Part shown: positions 9,393 through 18,386 of the stretch, in pieces
How the letters are laid out: each line of letters begins with the position of its first letter
Numbering within the stretch: position 1 is the stretch's first letter
Assembly: GCA_020073085.1 (NCBI GenBank)
Contig: JAIQFV010000002.1
Span: 133,586 to 197,585, forward strand
Direction of reading: 5' to 3'
Length of the DNA stretch: 64,000 nucleotides
Source: Terriglobia bacterium
GTDB taxonomy: Bacteria > Acidobacteriota > Terriglobia > JAIQFV01
The notes under the pieces: generated by a model
What the model was told of the DNA's origin: nothing
Databases searched by the model: none
What the model saw: the letters and a program-made list of their open reading frames with translations, nothing else
Program-made: the position numbers and the translations under genes

Positions 9393-9914
9393 ATGCGAAT
9401 TCTCGGCATCGATTGCGGCAGCGAACGAACCGGTTTCGGCGTTATTGATTCTGACGGGGACCTCCACCAGGTTGTTACCTTTGGTGCAGTCGAGACCTCT
9501 TCCAAACAGTCTTTTCCCAGACGCCTTCAGAAAATCCATGCGGGGCTCGCCTCGCTCATCCATCAATTTTCTCCCGATGAAGTTGCGGTCGAAGAGGTGT
9601 TCTATGCCTCCAATGTGAAGAGTGCCTTGAAGCTGGGGCACGTGCGCGGCGTTGCGCTTCTCGCCGCCACTGAGGCCGGCATTCCCATCAGCGAATACTC
9701 CGCGTTGGAAGTCAAGTCCAGCGTCGTGGGGTATGGGCGTGCGGAGAAAAGGCAAGTTCAAGAAATGGTGAAGGTCCTGCTGCGGCTCCGCGAAATCCCT
9801 CAACCGGATGATGCTGCCGACGCGCTGGCCCTCAGCATTTGCCACGTCCATCACCGTGCCACTCAAATCCGAATAGAGGAGAGTCTCGCCGCCGAGACCA
9901 AGCGGCATGGCTGA
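9393..9914 (+). CDS. ruvC: Crossover junction endodeoxyribonuclease RuvC
   Basis: A 173-residue product from the ATG that yields [14 protein letters not shown]; the open frame continues further upstream but only with atypical residues. Catalytic acids are visible: Asp7 in GIDCGS, Glu in VEEVFYASN, and the C-terminal pair in [12 protein letters not shown]. It resolves Holliday junctions with RuvAB during recombinational repair. It follows yebC, as in many bacteria, but ruvA and ruvB do not follow in this window. Confidence 0.96.
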   Translation: MRILGIDCGSERTGFGVIDSDGDLHQVVTFGAVETSSKQSFPRRLQKIHAGLASLIHQFSPDEVAVEEVFYASNVKSALKLGHVRGVALLAATEAGIPISEYSALEVKSSVVGYGRAEKRQVQEMVKVLLRLREIPQPDDAADALALSICHVHHRATQIRIEESLAAETKRHG

Positions 9915-9995
9915 GAGGGATTGACACCAGCCAGCCTGATGGAGAAGGGACCTGCACGCTCCGGACGCATTTTGACGACCACTCTAAAACGAACC

Positions 9996-10706
9996 ATGAC
10001 CAGGATCCGGAAATATCCCCGGTTGCCATGGGTGGGGCTCCTGTTGGCTCTGGCCCTTGCGCCTGCCCTCAGGGGACGTGCCGCCGAAAAGTCCTCTCCC
10101 GACGGGCCGGAGACCTCCCCCACGTCGATTCTTTTCTCCAAAGAGCTTCAGCAAGGGCAGTATGAACGCTTCAAGATATCGATTGATCAACAGGGACGGG
10201 GAAAGTTTGAGGCCAAACCCCGCGACGGCGAGTTAATGGCGCGGGATCTGCAAGTGAGCCCGGACACGATGCGACGGCTCCTCGCCTCCTTCGAGGCCGC
10301 CCAATTCCTTTCATCGACTCGTGAGTACGAGAGCCCTGCCAAGGTGGCTGACATGGGGATGAAGACCATCGCGTTGGAGCAGAATGGACGCTCCCGGGAG
10401 GTCCGCTTCAATTATACCTTCGACAAGAACATGGCCACGATTGCGGACCTTTTTGGTGGCCTGGTGACCACGCAACTTCGCCTCGCGTCGTTGGAAAACG
10501 CCAAGAAATACGACAAGCTCGGGCTGCCCGACGAGCTCAATGCCCTGCAGGCTGAATTGAACAACCACTGGTTGGTTGACGCCGAACTGCTGATTCCTGT
10601 CCTCACCGAAATTGCAAACAACCGCGCCTTTTTCAATGTCGTACAACGCAAGGCCCACCAATTGATCCTGCAGATCGAGTCCGCCACCCCCTCGGCGAGG
10701 AAATGA
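9996..10706 (+). CDS. Exported protein of unknown function
   Basis: Starting at the internal ATG (MTRIRKYPRLPWVGLLLALALAP) gives a 236-residue protein with a good signal peptide and ARGRAAE-like cleavage region near residue 30. The mature part is mixed alpha/beta (LFSKELQQGQYERFKISIDQQG, then MRRLLASFEAAQF and a helical C-terminus). I recognise no family. It follows ruvC closely (82 bases) on the same strand, so it may be co-transcribed, but nothing links the functions. A start at 9921 is possible but would bury the signal peptide. Confidence 0.75.
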   Translation: MTRIRKYPRLPWVGLLLALALAPALRGRAAEKSSPDGPETSPTSILFSKELQQGQYERFKISIDQQGRGKFEAKPRDGELMARDLQVSPDTMRRLLASFEAAQFLSSTREYESPAKVADMGMKTIALEQNGRSREVRFNYTFDKNMATIADLFGGLVTTQLRLASLENAKKYDKLGLPDELNALQAELNNHWLVDAELLIPVLTEIANNRAFFNVVQRKAHQLILQIESATPSARK

Positions 10707-10712
10707 CCCTGC

Positions 10713-10736
10713 CCTCTCGTAAGAGAGCTTTCCCAT
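10713..10736 (+). terminator. Weak hairpin between convergent genes
   Basis: CTCTC-GTAA-GAGAG followed by CTTTCCC, just after the stop at 10706. The stem is short and the T-tract poor, so terminator activity is uncertain. Confidence 0.35.
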
Positions 10737-10750
10737 GCCGTTCCAAGGCG

Positions 10751-11200
10751 CTACTGAAGAACGGGTTTTGTCACGCGTGGAGAGAACCGCCACAGATAGG
10801 ACTTCCCCAAGGGGAAGTCCACCAGCACGGCATACTGCACCTCTATGGTGACCTGGGCCGCGGTCCTCGTAAAGTGGATGTTCGCTTCCTTCATCGGCAG
10901 TTTCAGTTCCTTGGCTTTAATCATGAGTGCCCGCCGGATCTTTCCTTCATCCCGGTTCCCGGCCCCAGCTTCCTTGGCTTCGTAATCCATGGCGTCGATA
11001 AATTCATTGGAGGAGATGTAAGGCGGAAGAAATTTCACTCCCAGATAAATGATTGCGCCTAGGACGACAACCCAAAAAATGAACGCCCCAGTTCCGCCTC
11101 GTTGGCTGCCCCTTCGTCCCATCGATGCCGTTTCCCCTTCAAATTGAAGATCGCCGGTCCGGGTTTCTGATTTCATCTCATCGGCCCTTCTTCGACCCAT
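10751..11200 (-). CDS. Small membrane-anchored protein, DUF4845-like
   Basis: A 149-residue protein with a polar, charged N-terminus, one transmembrane segment (about residues 38-56, FIFWVVVLGAIIYLGVKF) and a periplasmic tail starting LPPYISSNEFIDAM, which resembles the DUF4845 layout. Its ATG lies three bases after the proS stop, with GAAGGG inside the end of proS as ribosome-binding site, so translation is likely coupled to proS. A later in-frame ATG (residue 27) would give a shorter form. Function unknown. Confidence 0.72.
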   Translation of the reverse strand: MGRRRADEMKSETRTGDLQFEGETASMGRRGSQRGGTGAFIFWVVVLGAIIYLGVKFLPPYISSNEFIDAMDYEAKEAGAGNRDEGKIRRALMIKAKELKLPMKEANIHFTRTAAQVTIEVQYAVLVDFPLGKSYLWRFSPRVTKPVLQ

Positions 11201-11203
11201 GGG

Positions 11204-12931
11204 TCATCCCTTCGTGGGGGGCATACTCGCCTCCAGCGAAGCCCGTACCGCTGTTATAACCGCATCCAACGCCACGTCGACCGATTCGCGCGTTGCCCGG
11301 GTATAGATCTCGGCTTTGCCCTCTTTGAGTTTCTTGGGCCCCAGGGTCACCCGCAAGGGGATCCCGATCAAGTCGTTGTCCTTGAATTTTACCCCGGGCC
11401 GCTCCTCCCGGTCATCAAACAGGACGTCGACTCCCGCTGCCTCCAAGGCGGCGGAAATCCGCTCCCCCGCCCGGACGGACTCCGGATCGCTCATGTTGAC
11501 GACATTCACTATCACGGAGAACGGGGCGATAGAGGCGGGCAGGATCATCCCGTTCTCATCATGATTCTGTTCGATGGCCGCGGCGAGGATTCGTTCGACC
11601 CCAATGCCGTAACAGCCCATGATCATGGGGACGGCCTCCCCTTTCTCGTTCAACACGGTGGCTTTCATGGTCCGGGAGTACCGGACTCCGAGCTTGAAGA
11701 TCTGGCCGACCTCGAGCCCCTTCCACATCTTGATGGGATGTCCGCAGTTGAAGCACAGATCGCCCTCCTCGACCAACCGCACCTGCTGATATTCGCCCTT
11801 GAAGTCCCGGTCCACGACGACCCCGCGAATGTGAAAATCATCGTCGTTGGCGCCCGTCGTCATATTCTTCCGGCCGCGCAGGGCCTCATCGACAATGATG
11901 CGATTCCGGCTTACCCCCACGGGACCCAGCGAGCCGGCGTTGGCGCCCATGGCCGCCAGAATTTGGCCGGGATGGGCCGGATAGAATCTCGCCTCCGGTC
12001 CAAACAACCGCGCCAGGGCAGCTTCGTTGACGGAATGGTCGCCGCGAACGCAGACCAGAACGGGTTGTTCGTCCACCATGTAAATCAGCGTCTTAATCTG
12101 CCTCCGGGCCTCGGCCCCGCCGGGATAGGCCTCTAGAGCCGCGATCGTTCGAATGCCCGGCGTCGGAAACTTCTCGGGGTGGGCGGGCGCCGCCAGATCC
12201 TCAACGACAGGAGCCTTGCTGATCGCCATTTCACGGTTGGCCCCATAATCGCAGTGCTCACAATGGACTATCAGATCTTCGCCGGCGTCGATAAGCGCCG
12301 AGAACTCGTGGGAGTCTTTGCCTCCCATCGCCCCCGTGTCGGCCTTCACCGCAATGTAGCGGAGGCCGCAGCGATCATAGATCCGGCTGTAGGCCTGGTA
12401 TTGATGCTGGTAGGTCTCATCGAGAGACTCCCACGAGGTGTGGAAGGAGTAGGCGTCCTTCATGGTGAATTGCCGCACGCGCAACAGTCCGCCCTTCGGA
12501 CGCGCCTCATCGCGGAACTTGGTTTGAATTTGATACCAGGTCTGCGGCAGTTGCTTGTAGCTCCGGAGCTCATGACGGGCAATATCGGTGATGACCTCCT
12601 CATGGGTCATGCCGAGACACAGGTCCCTCCCCGCGCGGTCCTTCAGGCGGAACATGTTGTCTCCCATGATCTCCCAGCGCCCGGATTCCTCCCATAGTTC
12701 ACGGGGATGAAGGACCGGCAGGAAAAACTCCTGACCGCCCACGCGATTCATCTCTTCCCGGATGATTTGGGAGATTTTGAGGACCGACCGTTGCGCCAGC
12801 GGGAGGTAGGAATAAATGCCCGCAGCCAGTTGACGGATATAACCCGCCCGCAGCAGGAGTTGGTGGCTGATGCTTTCTGCTTCAGCCGGCATCTCTCTCA
12901 GTGTCGGTATAAAGGTCTCACTCCAGCGCAA
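11204..12931 (-). CDS. proS: Prolyl-tRNA synthetase
   Basis: A 575-residue class II synthetase of the bacterial type, whose length implies the insertion (editing) domain between motifs 2 and 3. The N-terminus reads [18 protein letters not shown] and motif 1/2 blocks [56 protein letters not shown] are clear; the ATP-binding end [23 protein letters not shown] is present. Start is TTG, preceded by GAGAGGAGA at a suitable distance. It charges tRNA-Pro. A small DUF4845-like membrane gene follows in the same transcript. Confidence 0.97.
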   Translation of the reverse strand: MRWSETFIPTLREMPAEAESISHQLLLRAGYIRQLAAGIYSYLPLAQRSVLKISQIIREEMNRVGGQEFFLPVLHPRELWEESGRWEIMGDNMFRLKDRAGRDLCLGMTHEEVITDIARHELRSYKQLPQTWYQIQTKFRDEARPKGGLLRVRQFTMKDAYSFHTSWESLDETYQHQYQAYSRIYDRCGLRYIAVKADTGAMGGKDSHEFSALIDAGEDLIVHCEHCDYGANREMAISKAPVVEDLAAPAHPEKFPTPGIRTIAALEAYPGGAEARRQIKTLIYMVDEQPVLVCVRGDHSVNEAALARLFGPEARFYPAHPGQILAAMGANAGSLGPVGVSRNRIIVDEALRGRKNMTTGANDDDFHIRGVVVDRDFKGEYQQVRLVEEGDLCFNCGHPIKMWKGLEVGQIFKLGVRYSRTMKATVLNEKGEAVPMIMGCYGIGVERILAAAIEQNHDENGMILPASIAPFSVIVNVVNMSDPESVRAGERISAALEAAGVDVLFDDREERPGVKFKDNDLIGIPLRVTLGPKKLKEGKAEIYTRATRESVDVALDAVITAVRASLEASMPPTKG

Positions 12932-13197
12932 GGCAGGTTTCTCCTCTCAGGCAAGAAGGATGGGCAACGGTGGAATCCGGATTCAACTTCCTCACGAAAC
13001 GTCTCCACAAAAACAGGCGTCAAATGTTCAGTGAAAGGACGCCCTTTGTCAAGGCGAATTGCGGGCGGGAAATTCATCTCTGCCGTGTTACCTCAACAAA
13101 TCCTCAAACTGCCTGAACAGAAGACAGTCGGGATTTGCCTGCCTCAAGACGAGTCTCTTCTTTCGCGCCTCCCCCGGCAGTCGTCCAATTGCCCCTT

Positions 13198-14007
13198 CTA
13201 ACCGGTTTTCACTTTCATCGAAGAATAATCCAAGTGCGAGCCAAGAACACTGTGGGGGATGGAGTAGACGACCAGAAGGAGCATGGCGGCGGCTATGATC
13301 GCTCCCGTCCGCTGTTTCTTCCGATTCGCAAGCAGGGCCAGCAGCCAGCCTGCCAGGGCCAGCAAAGTTTTGTTATCGGTCAGGTCGTATCCGAATGGAA
13401 CTCCCGTCCAGTACTCCCCGAAGGCGTAATGCTGTACGATAGGCCCGAGGATCATGCCCCCCAGAACAAGGAATGCCACCGTGAGCCAGGCGATCATTTT
13501 GTACCCCGCCGTCCTGTAAACGGCCTTCAATCCAGCCGCCGTCGACGTCCACATCGCCAGGAACATACAGGTCACATGTGGGATCAAGACCGTGAGTGGC
13601 ACGCTCCCACGGAAACGAATCTTGATGGGGGAGTCGCTTCCGATCGTCTCCTGCCCCGTCGGTGACAACAGGGTAATGGTGTACTCCAGCCATCCCGCCG
13701 GAGGCTGGTGAGGAAGGGTGCCGATGAGATCATCCTTTTCACGCCCCATGGAAACCGTCTGCCACTTCTCGCCCGTCCCCAGCCGGCGGAAGGAAAGGCT
13801 CCCTTCGATGGAAGGATCCAATTGTTTGAGGCGAATTTCGCAGTCACCGGGTCCGCCATAACTCCTCGGCAAACGATAGGAAAAACTCTGATTTTTGAAG
13901 GTCACCTTGCCTCGCGCGGGATAGCTCGGGCCGGTCACGCGCTGGTAGTACGCGGATGCCAAGGTGATTAGCAGTGCCAGGAGGTATGGGACAGATGATC
14001 GATTCAT
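13198..14007 (-). CDS. Membrane protein of unknown function
   Basis: A 269-residue protein with an N-terminal hydrophobic segment, a soluble beta-rich region (about residues 25-130), then three to four transmembrane segments (about 140-165, 172-200, 215-230, 237-255). I recognise no family. The layout, an extracytoplasmic domain then a membrane bundle, is seen in many uncharacterised acidobacterial proteins. It is upstream of proS on the same strand with a 266-base gap, so probably separately transcribed. Confidence 0.75.
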   Translation of the reverse strand: MNRSSVPYLLALLITLASAYYQRVTGPSYPARGKVTFKNQSFSYRLPRSYGGPGDCEIRLKQLDPSIEGSLSFRRLGTGEKWQTVSMGREKDDLIGTLPHQPPAGWLEYTITLLSPTGQETIGSDSPIKIRFRGSVPLTVLIPHVTCMFLAMWTSTAAGLKAVYRTAGYKMIAWLTVAFLVLGGMILGPIVQHYAFGEYWTGVPFGYDLTDNKTLLALAGWLLALLANRKKQRTGAIIAAAMLLLVVYSIPHSVLGSHLDYSSMKVKTG

Positions 14008-14312
14008 AAAACGGAGGTGCGCATATGAGTCATAAAATCAGCAGAACATCCCCCATTCCCAGGGGATATTCCCGCCGATCCTTGAAAAAGAACACCGTGC
14101 GAGCGACTATATACGACCCTTCCTAATTCTTTAAGTTATTTTACTCTCACATTTTTCCAACGACTTGACTACCTGCTCCGTCTAAGCAATGGAAAGCAAG
14201 CAAGGCAAAGGCGAGCCGATTTGCCGGATCGAACGAACAGCAAGGCCGTGAGGAGGCTGGCTTGCTCCTGGAAAATGTGCTAAGAGTTCAGCCCTCGACA
14301 AAGGAGAGCGCC

Positions 14313-14897
14313 TTGCCAGGTTCTTACAACTCGGCCCTTCGAGCCGATGCCGAGCCGGATCTCGTGGAGGGTTGCAAGGACGGCAGCCTGCCAGCCTACG
14401 AGCGCCTGTACTTGTCTCACGGACCTCGCATGAAGAGCATTGCGCTAAACCTGCTTGGAAATACTTCGGATGCGGAGGATGCGGTGCAGGAGGCCTTTTT
14501 GAAGATTTATCGCAGCGTGGCGGAATTTCGTGGAAAATCCGCCTTTACCACCTGGATTTACCGCATCCTCGTCAACACCTGCCACGACATGCGGCGCTCA
14601 AGCCATTTCAAACAGGAAATGCGCAGACTGGATCCTGATACCCAGGAACCGGGGGAAGCCCTGATGCAGACCGTCGATCATCCCATGCGGCTGGCGCTGG
14701 AAAAATGCCTGGATGATCTAAGCCCGCGAAACCGCACCGTGTTTCTGCTGTTCGAAGTGGAGGGGTTCAAGCATTCGGAGATCGCTGAAATCATGGGAAT
14801 CCCGGAGGGCACCTCCAAGAATTCATTGTTTGACGCCAAGCGGGAGCTCCGGCGAATGTTGAAGGATTCCCCGCGACCCTTGAGGTCCACTCTATGA
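14313..14897 (+). CDS. ECF-type RNA polymerase sigma factor
   Basis: The product (194 residues) starts at TTG 14313, chosen because AAGGAG lies seven bases upstream; an earlier TTG at 14262 has no such site. Region 2 is clear (YERLYLSHGPRMKSIALNLLGNTSDAEDAVQEAFLKIYRSVAEFRGKSAF), followed by the linker and region 4 (LSPRNRTVFLLFEVEGFKHSEIAEIMGIPEGTSKNSLFDAKREL). It overlaps the anti-sigma gene by four bases (ATGA), the classic arrangement for a sigma/anti-sigma pair. Its regulon probably includes the DUF4097 gene downstream. Confidence 0.95.
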   Translation: MPGSYNSALRADAEPDLVEGCKDGSLPAYERLYLSHGPRMKSIALNLLGNTSDAEDAVQEAFLKIYRSVAEFRGKSAFTTWIYRILVNTCHDMRRSSHFKQEMRRLDPDTQEPGEALMQTVDHPMRLALEKCLDDLSPRNRTVFLLFEVEGFKHSEIAEIMGIPEGTSKNSLFDAKRELRRMLKDSPRPLRSTL

Positions 14898-15646
14898 TTC
14901 CGATGGAATGCAGCGATTTGGAATATGTTCTGCGCCAGCAGGATCCTGAACGGATGGAAGCGTTGGTCGAACATGCCCGGCTCTGTGTTTCCTGCCGCGA
15001 AGAGCTGAACCGATGGAATGAGATTTCAGCGGCGGCAGCTTCTCTTCGAAAGAGCTGGGATTCTCCCCACTTGTGGCTGAAGATTCAGGACAGCCTGGTC
15101 GCGGAATCACAGAACGCCCCAAGCGGGTCAAAATGGCATTTCCAGGCGATTCTTCAAAGCCTCGCTGAAAACTGGCAAGCCGCCGCTGCAGTGGCAGCCC
15201 TGGTGCTGATTTCCAGCTTCAGCGTGGGTCTGCTGTGGCGACATCCACAGACCCCCGCTCCAACCTTGCTGCAACGGTCCGGGAACGTCGCGCCCCAGCC
15301 CTCTTCCGAGGAGACGCCTCCATCGGAAGGGAGTTCCACCCCGCAGAAGCGGTTGTTGACGGAACAAGCACTCATCGAGATTGAGAGCACCGAGGCCGCT
15401 TACGTCCGCTCGCTCGACAGGCTGGCGCAGCAAGTCCAACCCGAACTGCAAAGCCCGACCTCCCCGCTGATGATGAACTACCGGGAGAAGCTGCTTCTGA
15501 TTGACAGCGCCATCGCTGAATGTCGCGGTCAGATTGAGATGAACCCTTACAACGGTCACTTGCGCAGGGAATTGCTCGCCATGTACCAGGAAAAACATCG
15601 CACACTTCAGGACTTGCTTACCGGGGGAACCCATGAACAGCAATAA
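14894..15646 (+). CDS. Membrane anti-sigma factor with zinc-binding ZAS-type motif
   Basis: A 250-residue protein starting inside the sigma gene stop (ATGA overlap). Residues about 26-34 carry HARLCVSC, the H-x3-C-x2-C core of the zf-HC2 anti-sigma domain. One transmembrane segment (about residues 95-112, AAAVAALVLISSFSVGLLW) separates the cytoplasmic zinc finger from an extracytoplasmic helical domain. It should hold the ECF factor inactive until an envelope signal arrives. Confidence 0.9.
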   Translation: MIPMECSDLEYVLRQQDPERMEALVEHARLCVSCREELNRWNEISAAAASLRKSWDSPHLWLKIQDSLVAESQNAPSGSKWHFQAILQSLAENWQAAAAVAALVLISSFSVGLLWRHPQTPAPTLLQRSGNVAPQPSSEETPPSEGSSTPQKRLLTEQALIEIESTEAAYVRSLDRLAQQVQPELQSPTSPLMMNYREKLLLIDSAIAECRGQIEMNPYNGHLRRELLAMYQEKHRTLQDLLTGGTHEQQ

Positions 15647-17429
15647 GGTCGCACATGCAAAGACGTGTTTGAGCTCGCTCGTTCCGCACCTGGTATCCGC
15701 AGGGAAGATTTTTTTCCTGGCCGTTCTAGGAGTTCTTCTCTTCGCGCCACTCGCTCTGGCGGCCAGCCGTGAGCCCCGGGAAGAATTTTCAAGGGACTTC
15801 CAGAAGACGGTGCCGCTGCCCCCCGGACAAACCCTTCGGGTGGATCACAAGCTGGGTGATGTCCTGATCCGCACCCATCACCAGAGCGATGTGGTTATTT
15901 ATGCCAGCATCCGTGTCTCGGCCAACGACCTGTCAGAAGCCACCCGCTTCGGGAATCAGATCCAGATTGACGTCGAACAGGCGCCCTCCGGTGTTTCCAT
16001 CATGACCCGGTATCCCAACGAACAAGGCGGCCTTCTCTTTGGTCAACACAACGTCTCTTATTCCGTGAACTTCGATATCCTGATGCCGGATACCGCGCCA
16101 CTGACCATCAAGAATCGCTTTGGAAGCGTCACGGTGTCGAACCTCAATGCCAATGCCGATATCAGCAATGCCAACGGAAAACTGCTGTTCAGTGATGGGC
16201 GAGGCACCCAGCGCCTGGAAAACTCCTTTGGAGGGGTCGAGGTGACCGGGAACAACGGAGAGGTGACCATTAACAATTCGAACGGCTATGTCACGGTGAC
16301 CCGGGTGGATGGCGTGTTGACCTTGCACAACCGTTTCGGGAAGGTGACCGTCAGCGGCATCACACGCCAGTCAACCATCAGCAACAGCAATGGCAGCATT
16401 GATCTCACTGATGCGGCCGCCGCCGTGAGGATTTCCAATTCATTTGGGCGGGTCACCGTGACCCGGGCCGGCGGGGATCTGTTTGTGAGAAACCAGAATG
16501 GTGCAGTGGAAGCCCGCACGGTAGCCGGTGCAGCCGATCTCGGCACAACCTTTGGATCCATTACGGCCGACGCTGTCCGCAAGAAGCTGATCTCGAATTC
16601 GACAAACAGCAAAGTGACCGCAACGAGGATTGGTGAAACGGCCACGGTGCAGAACACCTTCGGCCTGGTTTCGCTGCAGCATATCGGCGGGCGCGCTGAC
16701 GTCGAGAATTCGAATGGCGCTGTCGAGGTCAGCGACATCGGCGGTGATGCAAAGATCAAAACCAGTTTCGGTGCGCTCGGGGGCTCCTTGATTCGGGGCA
16801 ATGCCACCGTCAGGAACAACAACGGATCCATCACCCTGAACGAAATCACCGGCCTGGCCGATGTGCATGGCTCATTCGGAAAAGTCACGTTGACGCACAT
16901 CCACAAGGGCACCCGGCTTGTGAGCGGCAACGGCAGTGTCCTGCTGACGGATGTCGGAGGTGAAGCGTATGTCAAAACGAGCTTCGGACTAGTGAAAGCC
17001 AGTGACATCAACGGGCCGATCACCGTCGAGAATTCCAACGGCGGGGTGGAGGCCGCAACGATTAAAGGCAATGCCAGCGTGCGGTCATCCTTCTCTCCGA
17101 TCATTCTCAAAGGGATCATGGGAAGCATTGAGGTTGACAATCAGAATGGTTCCGTCGAAGTGACGGCCGGTGGGCCCGGGGCCCCACATTGCAGCAACAT
17201 TTCGCTCTCCACCACCTTCTCTCCGCTCCGGATAACGCTTCCCGGAACTGCCAGTTTCAAGGTTGAAGCCCGCACTTCTTTTGGAAAGGTCTCAAGCGAG
17301 CTGCCCTTGAGTGTGACCGGGAGCCTCGGCGAGAGTTCCGTGTCCGGGAAGCTGGGCAATGGAGACTGTGAGCTGAAATTGACCAACAGCAACGGAAACA
17401 TTCAAATTCTGAAGTCTGCCGGAAAGTAG
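15633..17429 (+). CDS. Exported DUF4097-type beta-repeat protein
   Basis: A 598-residue protein whose start overlaps the anti-sigma gene by 14 bases, with GGGGGA upstream. A signal segment (about residues 22-45) precedes a very regular repeat: about 20-residue units alternating N-S-N-G and S-F-G turns (e.g. ISNSFGRVTVTRAGGDLFVRNQNG), repeated more than 15 times. This matches the DUF4097/DUF4098 beta-helix-like family, often adjoining ECF sigma and anti-sigma genes. Inferred role: envelope or surface beta-helix, either part of the stress output or the sensor. It completes a three-gene operon. Confidence 0.9.
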   Translation: MNSNKVAHAKTCLSSLVPHLVSAGKIFFLAVLGVLLFAPLALAASREPREEFSRDFQKTVPLPPGQTLRVDHKLGDVLIRTHHQSDVVIYASIRVSANDLSEATRFGNQIQIDVEQAPSGVSIMTRYPNEQGGLLFGQHNVSYSVNFDILMPDTAPLTIKNRFGSVTVSNLNANADISNANGKLLFSDGRGTQRLENSFGGVEVTGNNGEVTINNSNGYVTVTRVDGVLTLHNRFGKVTVSGITRQSTISNSNGSIDLTDAAAAVRISNSFGRVTVTRAGGDLFVRNQNGAVEARTVAGAADLGTTFGSITADAVRKKLISNSTNSKVTATRIGETATVQNTFGLVSLQHIGGRADVENSNGAVEVSDIGGDAKIKTSFGALGGSLIRGNATVRNNNGSITLNEITGLADVHGSFGKVTLTHIHKGTRLVSGNGSVLLTDVGGEAYVKTSFGLVKASDINGPITVENSNGGVEAATIKGNASVRSSFSPIILKGIMGSIEVDNQNGSVEVTAGGPGAPHCSNISLSTTFSPLRITLPGTASFKVEARTSFGKVSSELPLSVTGSLGESSVSGKLGNGDCELKLTNSNGNIQILKSAGK

Positions 17430-17660
17430 TGTGGGTTGTGCTGAATGAGCGCCGTTCCGGTCTTTCGGGCGCCAGGCCCGGGACCGTATGTGTCAGTCTT
17501 GGATTGAGGATCCTCCACTCCTGAGACCCCTCCTGTGACCGCCAAAGTGCTTCCGCTGTTGTGGCGCCCGAATCCCCCCTTCGGTTTCATCCTCGACCCC
17601 CGACCCGTTATCATTTGACTTTGATTTTTACACCTGTGTATATTGGCGGCGAGCGTTCCC

Positions 17661-17715
17661 CAGGAGGCCCCTGCCGATGGCGCTGAACGCAGCGATCCGG
17701 GTCAATCTCAAATGA
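17661..17715 (+). promoter_or_regulatory. Ribosome-binding site plus 12-codon upstream ORF coupled to the phosphatidyltransferase
   Basis: CAGGAGG at 17661-17667 lies nine bases before ATG 17677. This short frame encodes MALNAAIRVNLK and its TGA (17713-17715) overlaps the ATG (17712-17714) of the next gene. The best ribosome-binding site in the region therefore serves the 12-codon leader, and the downstream gene would be reached by termination-reinitiation. Confidence 0.6.
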
Positions 17716-18365
17716 CAAACCGCATGAAAGCAAGACTGATCGCGTCGGAGACGGATCAGCTCTTCACGCTCTCGAATCAACTCACCGTGGCTCGGATGGC
17801 CATGGTTCCGATCTTCGTGCTGCTGGTGATGTACGGGATGATCGGGTGGGGTCTGCTCGTCTTTCTCCTTGCCGGAGTGACCGATATGTTGGACGGCTGG
17901 CTGGCGCGGTGGCTGCACCAGCGGACGGTGCTGGGCACCTATCTCGATCCCATCGCGGACAAGATGCTGCTGACCGCCTCCTTTGTCACGCTCTCAATTC
18001 AATCCGTCCCCATCAAGAATCACATCCCTTTTTGGGCCACGGCGCTCTTTATCAGCCGCGACATCATCATCGTTGTCAGCGCCCTGATCATTTACATCGC
18101 CACCGGATTCCGCAATTTTCGCCCGTCGGTATATGGAAAAATCACGACGCTCCTGCAGTTGGCCGCGGTTCTGACAACGATCGGGTTCAGTTATCTGGGC
18201 TATCGTTCTTTCATCGCCCGGGGCACGGTGTACGCGGCAGTCGCGGCCACGGCATTTTCCGGCTTTCACTACGTCATCCTCATGCGCCAGCGCCTGAGAG
18301 AAGAGAGCGCTGCAGCGGTCGCCCAGCAGCCTGAGGATGTGGAGTTGCATCGCCGTGTGAGCTAG
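17712..18365 (+). CDS. CDP-alcohol phosphatidyltransferase, PgsA-like
   Basis: A 217-residue membrane protein. The full CDP-alcohol phosphotransferase motif is present: DMLDGWLAR, then eight residues and GTYLDPIADK (D-x2-D-G-x2-A-R-x8-G-x3-D-x3-D). Several transmembrane segments surround it. Family knowledge: it transfers a phosphatidyl group from CDP-diacylglycerol to an alcohol, usually glycerol-3-phosphate, making phosphatidylglycerophosphate. I start it at ATG 17712 because this overlaps the stop of an upstream 12-codon frame with a strong ribosome-binding site; TTG 17643 would extend it by 23 residues with no such site. Substrate is not certain. Confidence 0.88.
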   Translation: MTNRMKARLIASETDQLFTLSNQLTVARMAMVPIFVLLVMYGMIGWGLLVFLLAGVTDMLDGWLARWLHQRTVLGTYLDPIADKMLLTASFVTLSIQSVPIKNHIPFWATALFISRDIIIVVSALIIYIATGFRNFRPSVYGKITTLLQLAAVLTTIGFSYLGYRSFIARGTVYAAVAATAFSGFHYVILMRQRLREESAAAVAQQPEDVELHRRVS

Positions 18366-18386
18366 CCCGGGAAGGATGAGCCAGAC

